Positions 33,090-43,150 of a stretch of DNA of 64,000 nucleotides are shown here, piece after piece. The stretch comes from Sulfoacidibacillus thermotolerans. Its GTDB lineage: Bacteria; Bacillota; Bacilli; Alicyclobacillales; SLC66. Where the stretch lies: assembly GCF_003144315.1 (NCBI RefSeq), contig NZ_MPDK01000010.1, positions 1-64,000 of the forward strand. Direction: 5' to 3'. Numbering within the stretch: the stretch's first letter is position 1; each line of letters begins with the position of its first letter. The notes beneath the pieces are model-generated. The model ran no database searches and was not told where the DNA came from. It saw only the letters and a program-made list of their open reading frames with translations. Made by a program: the position numbers and the translations under genes.

Positions 33090-34760
33090 TTAAGAATTGT
33101 GGGGTACAACCCACATGTATTGCAGTGGATCTGTCAAGTTTGGATTGATGTAAAAGCCTTTTACCCACGGTTGGACAGCAGCCGCATAGACTGGATACAC
33201 AAGCGGAATCCACGGCGCTTGCGACAAGATGATGTTTTGTGCTTGCTTGTACACATTGTCACGCGCTGTGCCTGCTGGCATCAATGCTCCTTTATTCAAA
33301 AGCGCATCGACTTGTGAATTGCTATAGTTTGTCGAGTTGTTCACCGGGCTCTCATTTGTATTAAACAGAGTGTTCAAGAAGTCAGAAGGATCCGGGAAGT
33401 CCTCAATCCACGCCAGGGTAAACATATCTTGTTTACCTGTCTCATTGTTTGTCAAGAACGTATTCCACGAGGTCTGATTGATCTGGGCACGCACGCCAAC
33501 TTGCGCAAACATCTGCTGAATCGCTTCTGCAGTCTTCAAGTCAGAAGGACTGCTGTTATCTGTATAAATTGTCGTGCTAAAGCCGTGTGGATAGCCTGCT
33601 TGAGCAAGCAGTTTTTTCGCAAGCGCCGGATCATATGTGTACTGATCTTGCGCAGGCAGTGTCTGCTCATAACCAGCTGGCATGCTCGGCGGAATGATCT
33701 GATTGGCCGGAACTGCCAATCCATCGAGAATTCGCACGATCACTTGTTTGTTCACAGCATACTCAAGTGCCCGACGAACGTTCACATTCGCCGTCGGTCC
33801 GTACTTGCAATTCAAACCAAAGTAGTTAGTCGCCACTTCTGTTTGTTTTACAATATCGCCTGAATACTTCGGATTGTTGCTAAGCGGCAGATAATCTTCG
33901 GACGGAATCCCCGTTTGGTTCCAAGAAATAAGCCCTGTCTGCCCTTGTTCAAAGAGGAACAATACCGCACTTGGCGAGTTGTTAATATTAAACACGATCT
34001 GGATTAAGTACGGAATGCCTTTGACAAAGTAGTTCGGGTTTTTCGTTACGCAATAGTCTTACCCAGGCGAATACGACGCGAGTACAAAGGGACCTGTCCC
34101 CATCGGATGGGTATCAATGTATGACTCTGGATGTGCCGCGATATACGATGGATCAACGGCTGAGAAAAATGGCATGGCCAAAACGTATAAGAACGTGGCG
34201 CTTGGATGGGTCAGAGTAATCTGCAAGGTGTTAGCGTCCAACGCCTTGAGGCCAGAAACGCTTGTCGCTTTTCCCGCAACATACGCTGCTGAGCCTTGGA
34301 TCAGAGGATCAATGAACCCTTGTCCACCCGATTGCATGTTGTTGTTTAGCACACGTTCAAACTCTGTGATAAAACTTTGCGCCGTCACCGGATCACCATT
34401 CCAAAACTTCGCTGACTTGATGTGGAACGTGTAAACTTTCCCTCCATCAGAAATCGAATAGGTTGCTAAATCAGGGACAATATTGTTCGTTGCACCCTGA
34501 TAGGTTACAAGTTGATTATAAAACTGAAGAACCGCCTCATAGGACGTCGTGTCGTACGCCTTAGCTGGATCAAGGTGTGGAAACTGGCTCGATAGATCCA
34601 TCGTCAAACTTCCGCCGTAGACAGGCTGACTACTTGACGAAGCAGGGCTTGGCGATGTCCCTCCAGAGCTTGCTGATTGTGTTCCACATCCAGCGAGCGC
34701 AGTTCCAAGCATTGCCATCGAAGCAATTACGCCAAGTAAACGCAATTTATTGCGATTCAT
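33090..34760 (-). pseudogene. second oppA-like solute-binding lipoprotein gene, broken by one TAA codon
   Basis: A full-length (556-codon) reading frame for a family 5 peptide-binding lipoprotein, collinear with the intact copy at 36071-37735. It is interrupted only by TAA at 34059-34061, where the intact copy has AAA (Lys). The N-terminus has a lipoprotein signal ending LAGC. The first product would be a 233-residue fragment, and a downstream GTG could start the C-terminal 301 residues. The gene has its own promoter and ribosome binding site (AGGAGG). Nucleotide identity with the intact copy is patchy, near 100% in the middle and lower at both ends. A sequencing error at one base cannot be excluded. 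Confidence 0.85.
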
Positions 34761-34885
34761 TCATGGTCCTCCTTTATTTTAAATACCCTGTCCAAAGTTC
34801 TTGAAGCAATTCCCGTCTTTTGCTCTCCTCTACTTTGTAACGACAGTGTAAGTTTGTAATAAAAGCGTAATATGTATCTAGCAAT

Positions 34886-34914
34886 ATGTTAGGGTTATTT
34901 GTATAACTAGTCAA
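34886..34914 (-). promoter_or_regulatory. sigma-A-type promoter of the second oppA copy
   Basis: TTGACT (34909-34914), 17-base spacer, TAACAT (34886-34891). Leader of about 115 bases. ATTTTCTGA, half of a CodY-like motif, lies directly upstream of the -35, but the other half does not match. Confidence 0.6.
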
Positions 34915-34991
34915 GTCAGAAAATAAAATAAAGCACTATTTAATTTAGAAGCGTGTGAGTTCTCTTCTTTCTGTCATTTCTAGAGCAAAAT

Positions 34992-35031
34992 AAAAAAGGC
35001 GCACGACTCCAACCATGTGGAATCCTACACC
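34992..35031 (-). terminator. intrinsic terminator after oppB
   Basis: On the minus strand, a 14-bp stem with three G-U pairs and one mismatch (GGTGTAGGATTCCA against TGGAGTCGTGCGCC), loop CATGGT, then TTTTTT. It separates the transporter operon from the second oppA copy. Confidence 0.8.
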
Positions 35032-35054
35032 TTTCATTCACAGCTCTAAACCCA

Positions 35055-35975
35055 TCAAGAGTAAGTGATCCTCGGGTCAATAATTCCATATAAAACGTCT
35101 ACTAAGAGGTTAAAGAGTACGACAAACAGCGCAGCAAATAACACCGTTCCCATAATGACAGGCACGTCGAGGTTATTGATCGCCTGAACTGTCAATTGTC
35201 CAATTCCAGAATAACCGAACACGTCCTCAATGACGACAACGCCGCCAAATAAACTGGCAATGTCAATGCCGCCGTATGTCAAAACCGGAATGATGGCGTT
35301 ACGCAGTGCATGTCGGAAAATCACACGATTTGGACTTGCTCCTTTGGCACGAGCTGTCCGAATATAATCAGAATTCATTACGTCAATCATCGAGGATTTA
35401 AGCAAACGAGCATAATACGCTGCACCGGTAATCCCATAAGTCAGTGCTGGCAGGATTACAAAATTAAATCCTCCAGTACCACCGACAGGAAGCCAATCTA
35501 GTTTAAATCCTACCCAATACATCAGCTCTAATCCAACAAAGAATACGGGAAGTGAGATTCCAACAAGTGCAAGTATACTTACTACATGGTCAAGCGCTTT
35601 GCGATCATATAACGCGGAAATAATTCCTATAGGAATCCCAATCAGCAATTCAGCGATCCAAGCCGTCACTGCCAACTGCGCGGTTGCCCCTACGCGTTGC
35701 CCAATCAACGTCGTAACCGGTTGATCTAAAACATAGGATGTACCAAGATTCCCGTGTACTAAATTTTCCATATAATGAATATAACGAACAGGCAACGGTT
35801 CATTTAATCCAAGTTGTTGTTCAACTTTTAATACAAGAGCTTCTGACGCATGGGGGCCGACAATTGCCCGGGCCGGATTCGCCGGCACCAAATACGCTAG
35901 CGCAAAGGTAATAATGGAGATCCCAATCAACACAATGATTGAGCCACCAATGCGACGAATAATATACGCAATCAC
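35055..35975 (-). CDS. oppB: peptide ABC transporter permease (OppB/DppB type)
   Basis: 306 residues, six membrane segments, first permease subunit of an oligo- or dipeptide importer. N-terminal RRIGGSIIVLIGISIITFAL is typical of OppB/DppB, and the EAA loop is RTARAKGASPNRVIFRHALRNAIIPV. GTG start with AGGAGG six bases before. Last gene of the operon, placed after oppA, which is unusual since oppB normally sits next to oppC. Confidence 0.9.
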   Translation of the reverse strand: MIAYIIRRIGGSIIVLIGISIITFALAYLVPANPARAIVGPHASEALVLKVEQQLGLNEPLPVRYIHYMENLVHGNLGTSYVLDQPVTTLIGQRVGATAQLAVTAWIAELLIGIPIGIISALYDRKALDHVVSILALVGISLPVFFVGLELMYWVGFKLDWLPVGGTGGFNFVILPALTYGITGAAYYARLLKSSMIDVMNSDYIRTARAKGASPNRVIFRHALRNAIIPVLTYGGIDIASLFGGVVVIEDVFGYSGIGQLTVQAINNLDVPVIMGTVLFAALFVVLFNLLVDVLYGIIDPRITYS

Positions 35976-36070
35976 ATAGGCACCTCCTATTTAGATAGTT
36001 ATGATTCGTTTGGCTTGAGCGCTTTTGCCCAAGCCAAACGTATTTCTAACGTTCCATCCAAAGTCCTTGA

Positions 36071-37735
36071 TTAGTGTTTTGCGATCCACATGTATTGCAG
36101 CGGATCCATCAAGTTTGGATTGATGTAAAAGCCTTTTACCCACGGTTGGACAGCAGCCGCATAGACTGGATACACAAGCGGAATCCACGGCGCTTGCGAC
36201 AAGATGATGTTTTGTGCTTGCTTGTACACATTGTCACGCGCTGTGCCTGCTGGCATCAATGCTCCTTTATTCAATAGCGCATCGACTTGTGAATTGCTGT
36301 AGTTTGTCGAGTTGTTCACCGGAATTTGATTGGTATTAAACAGAGTGTTCAAGAAGTCAGAAGGATCCGGGAAGTCCTCGAGCCACGCCAGGGTAAACAT
36401 ATCTTGTTTACCTGTCTCGTTGTTTGTCAAGAACGTATTCCACGAGGTCTGATTGATCTGCGCACGCACGCCAACTTGCGCAAACATCTGCTGAATCGCT
36501 TCCGCAATTTTAAGATCAGTCGGGCTCGTATTATCTGTGTAAATTGTCGTGCTAAAGCCATGTGGATAGCCTGCTTGAGCAAGCAGTTTTTTCGCAAGCG
36601 CCGGATCATATGTGTACTGATCTTGCGCAGGCAGTGTCTGCTCATAACCAGCTGGCATGCTCGGCGGAATGATCTGATTGGCCGGAACTGCCAATCCATC
36701 GAGAATTCGCACGATCACTTGTTTGTTCACAGCATACTCAAGTGCCCGACGAACGTTCACATTCGCCGTCGGTCCGTACTTGCAATTCAAACCAAAGTAG
36801 TTAGTCGCCACTTCTGTTTGTTTTACAATATCGCCTGAATACTTCGGATTGTTGCTAAGCGGCAGATAATCTTCGGACGGAATCCCCGTTTGGTTCCAAG
36901 AAATAAGCCCTGTCTGCCCTTGTTCAAAGTGGAACAATACCGCACTTGGCGAGTTGTTAATATTAAACACGATCTTGATTAAGTACGGAATGCCTTTGAC
37001 AAAGTAGTTCGGGTTTTTCGTTAAGACATAGTCTTTCCCAGGCGTATACGACGCGAGTTCAAAGGGACCTGTCCCCATCGGATGGGTATCAATGTATGAC
37101 TCTGGATGTGCCGCGATATACGATGGATCAACGGCTGAGAAAAATGGCATGGCCAAAACGTATAAGAACGTGGCGCTTGGATGGGTCAGAGTAATCTGCA
37201 AGGTGTTAGCGTTCAACGCCTTGAGGCCAGAAACGCTTGTCGCTTTTCCCGCAACATACGCTGCTGAGCCTTGGATCAGAGGATCAATGAACCCTTGTCC
37301 ACCCGATTGCATGTTGTTGTTTAGCACACGTTCAAACTCTGTGATAAAACTTTGCGCCGTCACCGGATCGCCATTCCAAAACTTCGCTGACTTGATGTGG
37401 AACGTGTAAACTTTCCCGTCATTTGACACGCTGTAAGTCGCTAAATCAGGCACTATATTATTTGTCGTCCCCTGATAGGTCACAAGCGTGTTATAAAACT
37501 GCTCCACTGCTTCATCCGAAGTCGTGTCGTACGCTTTTGCCGGATCAAGGTGAGGAAATTGACTGGCCAGATCGAGTGTCAAAGTCCCTCCATATACCGG
37601 TTGTCCGCCCCCACCTGCAGTAGTTCCTCCGCCTTGTGGTGCGGTTGCGGATTGAGTTCCGCACCCTGCAAGCGCTGTGCCAAGCATCGCCATCGAAGCG
37701 ACTACAGCAAACAGGCGCATTTTACTGACTTTCAT
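36071..37735 (-). CDS. oppA: peptide ABC transporter substrate-binding lipoprotein (family 5)
   Basis: 554 residues. Lipoprotein signal MRLFAVVASMAMLGTALAGC (lipidated Cys at about 25), a Gly/Ala/Thr linker, then the SBP_bac_5 fold: QPVYGGTLTLDLASQFPHLDPAKAY, YTFHIKSAKFWNGDPVTAQSF, VRRALEYAVNKQVIVRILDG, ending YINPNLMDPLQYMW. It captures peptides for the importer encoded around it. AAAGGGGG precedes the ATG. The broken copy 3 kb away shares long identical stretches. Dipeptide versus oligopeptide specificity is not decidable. Confidence 0.92.
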   Translation of the reverse strand: MKVSKMRLFAVVASMAMLGTALAGCGTQSATAPQGGGTTAGGGGQPVYGGTLTLDLASQFPHLDPAKAYDTTSDEAVEQFYNTLVTYQGTTNNIVPDLATYSVSNDGKVYTFHIKSAKFWNGDPVTAQSFITEFERVLNNNMQSGGQGFIDPLIQGSAAYVAGKATSVSGLKALNANTLQITLTHPSATFLYVLAMPFFSAVDPSYIAAHPESYIDTHPMGTGPFELASYTPGKDYVLTKNPNYFVKGIPYLIKIVFNINNSPSAVLFHFEQGQTGLISWNQTGIPSEDYLPLSNNPKYSGDIVKQTEVATNYFGLNCKYGPTANVNVRRALEYAVNKQVIVRILDGLAVPANQIIPPSMPAGYEQTLPAQDQYTYDPALAKKLLAQAGYPHGFSTTIYTDNTSPTDLKIAEAIQQMFAQVGVRAQINQTSWNTFLTNNETGKQDMFTLAWLEDFPDPSDFLNTLFNTNQIPVNNSTNYSNSQVDALLNKGALMPAGTARDNVYKQAQNIILSQAPWIPLVYPVYAAAVQPWVKGFYINPNLMDPLQYMWIAKH

Positions 37736-37831
37736 CTGTGTACCCCCTTTAATGACTAAACCAGATTACCCTTACTCTTCCCAGAGCAGCGTAATCTCCA
37801 TACAGATTCTGCGCGACTTGCCCAAATTCGC

Positions 37832-38746
37832 TTAGCGAACACGTCGCGGATTGAACAGTTCACGCAAACCGTCCCCTAAAAGATTAAATCCTAGTACTGA
37901 AAATAGCAAGGCAAGGCCTGGATAATAGAGCAACCAAGGTGCGTATTCGAATACCTGTTGCCCTTCTGCCAACATGCTACCCCAGCTTGGCGTAGGCGGC
38001 TGCACGCCAATCCCAAGAAAACTGAGCGTTGATTCAAGCAACATATTGTTTCCGATCGCAAGTGTTGTAAGAACAATTACCGGTGCCATTATGTTTGGCA
38101 AAACGATGCGAAATAGAATTCGCCACTGGCGACTCCCAAGTGCTCTCGCTGCCTGCACATACTCAAACTCTTTAACTGCAAGTACTTGCGCACGCACGAT
38201 ACGCGCTGTACTTGCCCACCCTAAGACGCCAATGGCGAGAAAAATATTATCTACCGATGGTTTTAGTACTGCCACGAGCGCAACGACAAACAAAATAAAC
38301 GGGAATGCCAACATAATGTCTGTAATTCGCATAATCAGGCTGTCGATCCATTTCCCATAGTAACCAGATATAATACCGAGTGATGTGCCAATAAAGAGAC
38401 TAATCAAGCTTGCAAACACACCAACTTCTAACGAAATCCGAGCGCCATAAAGCAGACGACTATACACGTCGCGCCCTAAATCATCCGTGCCCATAATAAA
38501 GGTGTGATTGGGGGCAAGCGGAGCACCATCGGCCGCAAGGCCATTTGCAAACTGGTAATCCGGATTAAACGGCGCCAACTTATCAGCAAATATGGCGACA
38601 AAAATCAAAACCAAGACCATCAAACCGCCTACAAACACCAGCGGGTACGCTTTTAACACGCGCACAAATTTACTTTGCACCTTCCCTTGCGGGTGAGCCA
38701 ATGTTTGCGTCAACTTCGTTGATGGCGGTGTCATCGCTTGTGACAT
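37832..38746 (-). CDS. oppC: peptide ABC transporter permease (OppC/DppC type)
   Basis: 304 residues. N-terminal hydrophilic stretch, six membrane segments, and the motif APFNPDYQFANG..GTDDLGRDVYSRLLYGARISL that marks OppC/DppC/GsiD proteins. EAA loop QAARALGSRQWRILFRIVLPNIMAPVIV. GGAGGTG lies four bases before the ATG. Seventeen bases follow oppF. Confidence 0.92.
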   Translation of the reverse strand: MSQAMTPPSTKLTQTLAHPQGKVQSKFVRVLKAYPLVFVGGLMVLVLIFVAIFADKLAPFNPDYQFANGLAADGAPLAPNHTFIMGTDDLGRDVYSRLLYGARISLEVGVFASLISLFIGTSLGIISGYYGKWIDSLIMRITDIMLAFPFILFVVALVAVLKPSVDNIFLAIGVLGWASTARIVRAQVLAVKEFEYVQAARALGSRQWRILFRIVLPNIMAPVIVLTTLAIGNNMLLESTLSFLGIGVQPPTPSWGSMLAEGQQVFEYAPWLLYYPGLALLFSVLGFNLLGDGLRELFNPRRVR

Positions 38747-38763
38747 ATCGCACCTCCGTTCGA

Positions 38764-39735
38764 CTAATTATAGAGATGACAGGCAACAAACCTATCTGGT
38801 TCTACTTCCTTCCACTCTGGAGCTGTCGTCTTACAAATCTCCATACAATCCTTGCAGCGCGGATGAAAATGACATCCTGTTGGAGGTTTGGAGGGACTTG
38901 GCAAGTCTCCTTGTAAAATGATCCGCTCTCTTTTGAACTCCGGATCAGGAACCGGTACCGCAGAAAGCAACGCCTGCGTATACGGATGCAACGGCTTACT
39001 ATACAATCCGTCAGCAGGAGCTAATTCTACAATTTTCCCCAAGTACATGACGCCAATCCGGTCGCTAATATGCTTTACAACGCTTAGATCATGCGCAATA
39101 AACACATAGGCGATGCCAAATTCCTTTTGCAAATCATCTAATAAATTCAGCACTTGTGATTGCACCGATACGTCGAGTGCCGATACTGGCTCATCCGCAA
39201 TGATCAAGCGCGGATTCACAGCCAGCGCACGCGCAATACCAATACGTTGCCGTTGTCCGCCTGAAAACTCATGTGGATAACGATTCATCCGACTTCCAGA
39301 CAATCCAACTGTCTCGAGTAAATCTGCGACTTTCTTCTTTCGCTCTGCCGATCCTCCATAGAGTCCATGGATAATCATCGGCTCTTCGAGGATCTGCCGC
39401 ACTGTATAGCGCGGATTTAAGGATGCATAGGGATCTTGAAAAACAATCTGCATATCACGACGCATTTTTCGCATTTCCGAACGACCCAGCTTGCGGACAT
39501 CTTTTCCATTAAATATGATCTGTCCGCCTGTCGGTTCAATCAAGCGCAAGATACTGCGTCCAGTCGTCGATTTGCCACAGCCGCTTTCCCCAACAAGACC
39601 AAACGTTTCTCCCTCTCGAACATCAAAACTTACACCATCCACAGCGCGCACATGCCCACGAGTCAGGCGCATGACCCCTTTTTTAATGGGAAAATACTTC
39701 TCCAATCCACGCACTTGTAACAATGGCTCGCTCAC
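38764..39735 (-). CDS. oppF: peptide ABC transporter ATP-binding protein OppF
   Basis: 323 residues. Walker [10 protein letters not shown]-loop [15 protein letters not shown], signature [14 protein letters not shown], Walker [13 protein letters not shown], and the C-terminal oligopeptide-transporter domain with the Cys motif [15 protein letters not shown]. Pairs with OppD to drive import. GTG start overlaps the oppD stop codon by four bases (GTGA); AAGGGGG lies about five bases before it. Confidence 0.93.
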   Translation of the reverse strand: MSEPLLQVRGLEKYFPIKKGVMRLTRGHVRAVDGVSFDVREGETFGLVGESGCGKSTTGRSILRLIEPTGGQIIFNGKDVRKLGRSEMRKMRRDMQIVFQDPYASLNPRYTVRQILEEPMIIHGLYGGSAERKKKVADLLETVGLSGSRMNRYPHEFSGGQRQRIGIARALAVNPRLIIADEPVSALDVSVQSQVLNLLDDLQKEFGIAYVFIAHDLSVVKHISDRIGVMYLGKIVELAPADGLYSKPLHPYTQALLSAVPVPDPEFKRERIILQGDLPSPSKPPTGCHFHPRCKDCMEICKTTAPEWKEVEPDRFVACHLYN

Positions 39736-40712
39736 ACGGCTACCCCCTTTTCATCCATGAGCCAGCACCGTGCATCATGTTCACCCGAAACAGGCAACAG
39801 GGAAGGCTCTTCCGTCACGCATCGTTGCGTGGCATGTGGGCAGCGTGACGCAAAACGACATCCAGCAGGCATTAACTCAAGGCTTGGCACGTTGCCTGGG
39901 ATAGAAGACAAACGCTCTTGGCGACCTTCAAGACGGGGAATGGAGCTAAGTAGGCCCACCGTATAAGGATGGCTAGGATTGCGAAAGATATCTTTCACAT
40001 TCCCTTGTTCCACTACTTTACCTGCATACATGACAACCACACGATCACACATCTCTGCTACAACGCCAAGATCATGCGTAATCAACATGATCGACATATC
40101 TAGCTCAGCCTTTAGCTTGCGCATCAGGTCCAAGATTTGCGCTTGAATGGTCACGTCGAGTGCCGTTGTCGGCTCATCTGCGATGAGCAGTTGTGGATTA
40201 CAAGCCATCGCAATCGCGATCATCACGCGCTGGCGCATACCCCCAGACAGGCGATGTGGATATTCGTCGACAATCTCTTCTGCGCGTGGAATGCCGACTA
40301 ACTTCAACAATTCGATGGCCTTAGCCCTAGCTTGTGCTTTGCCATACCCTTTGTGAATGCGCAGTGATTCACCAATTTGTCGGCCAATCTTATGAACGGG
40401 ATTTAAGGATGTCATCGGCTCCTGAAAGATCATCGCTATATCATTGCCGCGCACCTTGCGCATCTCGTTATCTTTGAGGCCAACTAACTCCCTGCCATTA
40501 AAGCGAATGGAGCCGCGTTCAATTTTTCCGTTCGCTGTCAGCAACTGCATAATCGACAGCGAAGTTACACTTTTTCCACAGCCAGACTCACCTACAATTC
40601 CTAGTGTTTCACCCTTTTTAATGGTAAAACTCACATCTTCAATAGCAGGCAAGAACCCGTTTGCAGTTTTGAAGCTCGTCGTAACTCCCGAGACTTCTAA
40701 TAGTGTCGACAT
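39732..40712 (-). CDS. oppD: peptide ABC transporter ATP-binding protein OppD
   Basis: 326 residues. Walker [10 protein letters not shown]-loop [15 protein letters not shown], signature [16 protein letters not shown], Walker [13 protein letters not shown], and C-terminal [15 protein letters not shown]. First gene of the operon oppD-F-C-A-B, the reverse of the common A-B-C-D-F order. GAGGTGA lies four bases before the ATG. The 190-base region upstream holds the his terminator; an opp promoter could not be placed with confidence. Confidence 0.93.
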   Translation of the reverse strand: MSTLLEVSGVTTSFKTANGFLPAIEDVSFTIKKGETLGIVGESGCGKSVTSLSIMQLLTANGKIERGSIRFNGRELVGLKDNEMRKVRGNDIAMIFQEPMTSLNPVHKIGRQIGESLRIHKGYGKAQARAKAIELLKLVGIPRAEEIVDEYPHRLSGGMRQRVMIAIAMACNPQLLIADEPTTALDVTIQAQILDLMRKLKAELDMSIMLITHDLGVVAEMCDRVVVMYAGKVVEQGNVKDIFRNPSHPYTVGLLSSIPRLEGRQERLSSIPGNVPSLELMPAGCRFASRCPHATQRCVTEEPSLLPVSGEHDARCWLMDEKGVAV

Positions 40713-40899
40713 GTAATCACCTCGATTTCGACATTTAGACTAACAAATTCAATACCGATGTGCAATAATTTGAGATTCGAAATAGTGTCTTACTTATACC
40801 TGAAATTACAGACTATGATATTCATTAAATTCAATTGATATATTAACATACTTTGTTCAACGATTCTCTATCAATATTAACCACCCACCTGCACAACAT

Positions 40900-40924
40900 A
40901 AAAAAAACCAACTTTACGTTGGCC
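40900..40924 (-). terminator. intrinsic terminator of the his operon
   Basis: On the minus strand, GGCCAAC-GTAAA-GTTGG (5 strong pairs) followed by eight T, about 45 bases after the hisIE stop codon. Confidence 0.75.
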
Positions 40925-40936
40925 TTACATCAAAGG

Positions 40937-40950
40937 TGAAAGCGCTGTCA
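40937..40950. promoter_or_regulatory. cre-like site (CcpA-binding)
   Basis: TGAAAGCGCTGTCA matches every position of the catabolite-responsive element consensus TGWNANCGNTNWCA. It lies between the hisIE stop codon and the his terminator, about 225 bases upstream of oppD. By chance such a match is expected roughly 0.25 times per 64 kb, so function is plausible but unproven. Confidence 0.5.
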
Positions 40951-40965
40951 TCTCTCTTTTCTTTG

Positions 40966-41643
40966 TCAGTTCGCATATCTCCGTTCTAACTCTTGCAAAA
41001 TTGCCGAAAAAGGGACATTTTGTTCTCGCAACATCACCATCAAATGATAGAGCAAATCAGCAACTTCATATTGCACTTCTGCTGGGTTGCGATTTTTCGC
41101 GCCAATAATCACCTCAGCAGTTTCTTCCCCAACTTTTTTAAGTATTTTGTCGATGCCCTTTTCAAATAAATACGTCGTGTAAGATCCTTCAGGCATTTCT
41201 GCAGCGCGCTCTGCCACACGCTGTTCAAGCAGTTGTAACACATCAGAGGGCCGTTGCTCAACAGTTGATGTAAGTAGCCAAGGAGTGTGGTTCACTTCGT
41301 GATCAGAAGCTCCCACAAAACAAGAAACTTCTCCTGTATGGCAAGCAGGTCCCGCCGGAATCACGTGAAATAACAACGTGTCTGCATCACAATCATAAAA
41401 CGCTTGCACGATGGTCTGTGTATTGCCTGATGTTTCTCCCTTATGCCAAAGCGCCTGCCGCGATCGACTATAAAACCACATTTGTCCTGTCGTCAAAGAC
41501 TTTTTCAATGCGTCCTGGTTCATATAAGCTACCATTAAAACTTGCCCTGTTTGTACATCCTGTACAATCGCTGGCAGTAGCCCCTGCTTATCAAATCGAA
41601 ATTGTGAAAAATCCACATCAGAATCAAGCGAGAATTGGCTCAC
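40966..41643 (-). CDS. hisI: HisIE: phosphoribosyl-AMP cyclohydrolase / PR-ATP pyrophosphatase
   Basis: 225 residues carrying steps 2 and 3 of histidine synthesis. HisI domain ([25 protein letters not shown], then [22 protein letters not shown] and [17 protein letters not shown] with zinc Cys) followed by the HisE helical pyrophosphatase ([33 protein letters not shown]). The GTG at 41643 has GGAAGGGAG upstream and lies inside the hisF end (20-base overlap); longer frames are rejected. Confidence 0.93.
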   Translation of the reverse strand: MSQFSLDSDVDFSQFRFDKQGLLPAIVQDVQTGQVLMVAYMNQDALKKSLTTGQMWFYSRSRQALWHKGETSGNTQTIVQAFYDCDADTLLFHVIPAGPACHTGEVSCFVGASDHEVNHTPWLLTSTVEQRPSDVLQLLEQRVAERAAEMPEGSYTTYLFEKGIDKILKKVGEETAEVIIGAKNRNPAEVQYEVADLLYHLMVMLREQNVPFSAILQELERRYAN

Positions 41644-42400
41644 GGACTGAAACTCCCTTCCTCTGTAAATCCCTTTTAACTTCTGCGATTGAAGTCTCCT
41701 TAAAATGAAAGACACTCGCTGCAAGCGCTGCATCCGCTTCACCAATGGTTAACACATCATAGAAATGTTCCTTCTTGCCCGCTCCCCCAGACGCGATAAC
41801 AGGAATAGCAACGGCCGTCGCCACTTGCTTCGTCAACCGCAGATCATAGCCATTGCGTCGACCATCTTGATCAAAACTAGTCAACAGAATTTCTCCCGCA
41901 CCGCGCCGCTCGGCTTCTTTAGACCATTCCAACACAGATTTCCCTGTGTGAATACGCCCGCCGCTAATCACAACCTCATAATCTTGTTGTTGATCTGACC
42001 ACTTCGCATCAATCGCAACGACAGCGCATTGTGACCCGAAGCGCCGAGCCACCTCAGTTATTAAGGAAGGATCTCGCACAGCAGCAGAATTCAATGACAC
42101 TTTATCAGCTCCCGCACGAAGTACATCGCGAACCTCGTCAACATTTTTGATGCCTCCACCCACTGTAAAGGGAATAAATACTTTCGCAGCAGTCTGCCTA
42201 ACAATGTCAAGTAAAATTCCACGCTGCTCATGAGTCGCTGTAATATCAAGCAAAACGAGCTCGTCCGCCCCTTGCTGATCATAAAGCGCAGCGAGTGCCA
42301 CAGGGTCCCCGGCATCTCGCGGATTAGCAAAAAAGGATTCGTGTTTGACCACGCGACCATTGGCCACATCAAAACACGGAATGATCCGCTTCGCTAACAC
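41624..42400 (-). CDS. hisF: imidazole glycerol phosphate synthase cyclase subunit HisF
   Basis: 258 residues, (beta/alpha)8 barrel. [19 protein letters not shown] carries catalytic Asp11, and IDAKWSD and [16 protein letters not shown] carry Asp130-type residues and the phosphate sites. It uses ammonia from HisH to make imidazole glycerol phosphate and AICAR. GTG start, AAGGAGGGG upstream. Between hisA and hisIE. Confidence 0.95.
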   Translation of the reverse strand: MLAKRIIPCFDVANGRVVKHESFFANPRDAGDPVALAALYDQQGADELVLLDITATHEQRGILLDIVRQTAAKVFIPFTVGGGIKNVDEVRDVLRAGADKVSLNSAAVRDPSLITEVARRFGSQCAVVAIDAKWSDQQQDYEVVISGGRIHTGKSVLEWSKEAERRGAGEILLTSFDQDGRRNGYDLRLTKQVATAVAIPVIASGGAGKKEHFYDVLTIGEADAALAASVFHFKETSIAEVKRDLQRKGVSVREPILA

Positions 42401-42412
42401 ATTAACCCCTCC

Positions 42413-43150
42413 TTATCCACGTACCCGTGCGAACACGTCTACCAGTGACAACCTGCCTTCATAAAGCGCCTTTCCGATGACTACGCCAGAAAGCCCCTGC
42501 CCTTCTTGTTTGGCAATAAGTTCAATATCCTGAAGATCCTTCACCCCTCCTGAGACGATAATCTTAAGACCCGTTTGCCGCGCTAAGTCTAGTGCACCCG
42601 TAAGATTGATGCCAGAAAGCATCCCATCTTTTGAAATGTCGGTATAAATACACTCTCGCAATCCAAAACTTTGTAACGTGATCCCCAATTCATGTGCACT
42701 TATTGCTTCTGTCTCTGTCCAACCAGAAATAGCCACTTGACCATTTTTCACATCGATTCCAACGATGATCTGTTCCCCAAATTCAGCGATCATCTGACGT
42801 GTAAAATCCAAATTGCGAACAGCAGCTGTTCCTAGTACACACCGCCACACACCCGCATCATAAAAACGCAACAGATCTTCCCGCGTTCGAATTCCACCGC
42901 CCACTTCAACTTTTAATCGCGTCTGCGCCAAAATGCGCCTTATCATCTCGAGCGTACGATCATCAGATCTACCAGATCGGGCAGCAGCAAGATCAACGAG
43001 ATGAACATGCGTCGCTCCTGCCTCCTCATAACGTAGTGCAGCGTCAAGAGGATCTCCATACTGCTGTTGATCCTCATAATTCCCTTGACGTAGGCGTACC
43101 GCTTTCCCATCGTACAAATCAATTGCGGGCAATACAATCACCACTGTCAC
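42413..43150 (-). CDS. hisA: ProFAR isomerase HisA
   Basis: 245 residues, (beta/alpha)8 barrel homologous to HisF. VLPAIDLYDGKAVRLRQGNYED carries the first catalytic Asp, EVGGGIRTREDLLRFYDAG and YTDISKDGMLSGIN the second. Isomerises ProFAR to PRFAR. The GTG at 43150 overlaps the hisH stop codon by four bases (GTGA); two further GTG codons (43144, 43141) fit the ribosome binding site AGAGGTG better, so the true start may be two or three codons later. Confidence 0.93.
   Translation of the reverse strand: MTVVIVLPAIDLYDGKAVRLRQGNYEDQQQYGDPLDAALRYEEAGATHVHLVDLAAARSGRSDDRTLEMIRRILAQTRLKVEVGGGIRTREDLLRFYDAGVWRCVLGTAAVRNLDFTRQMIAEFGEQIIVGIDVKNGQVAISGWTETEAISAHELGITLQSFGLRECIYTDISKDGMLSGINLTGALDLARQTGLKIIVSGGVKDLQDIELIAKQEGQGLSGVVIGKALYEGRLSLVDVFARVRG

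Noticed and set aside
34059-34061. Stop codon in the oppA copy read as selenocysteine (selB is in the window)
   Set aside because: The codon is TAA, not TGA, and the intact copy has Lys there.
34905-34930. CodY box upstream of the second oppA copy
   Set aside because: Only one half (ATTTTCTGA) fits; the other half does not match.
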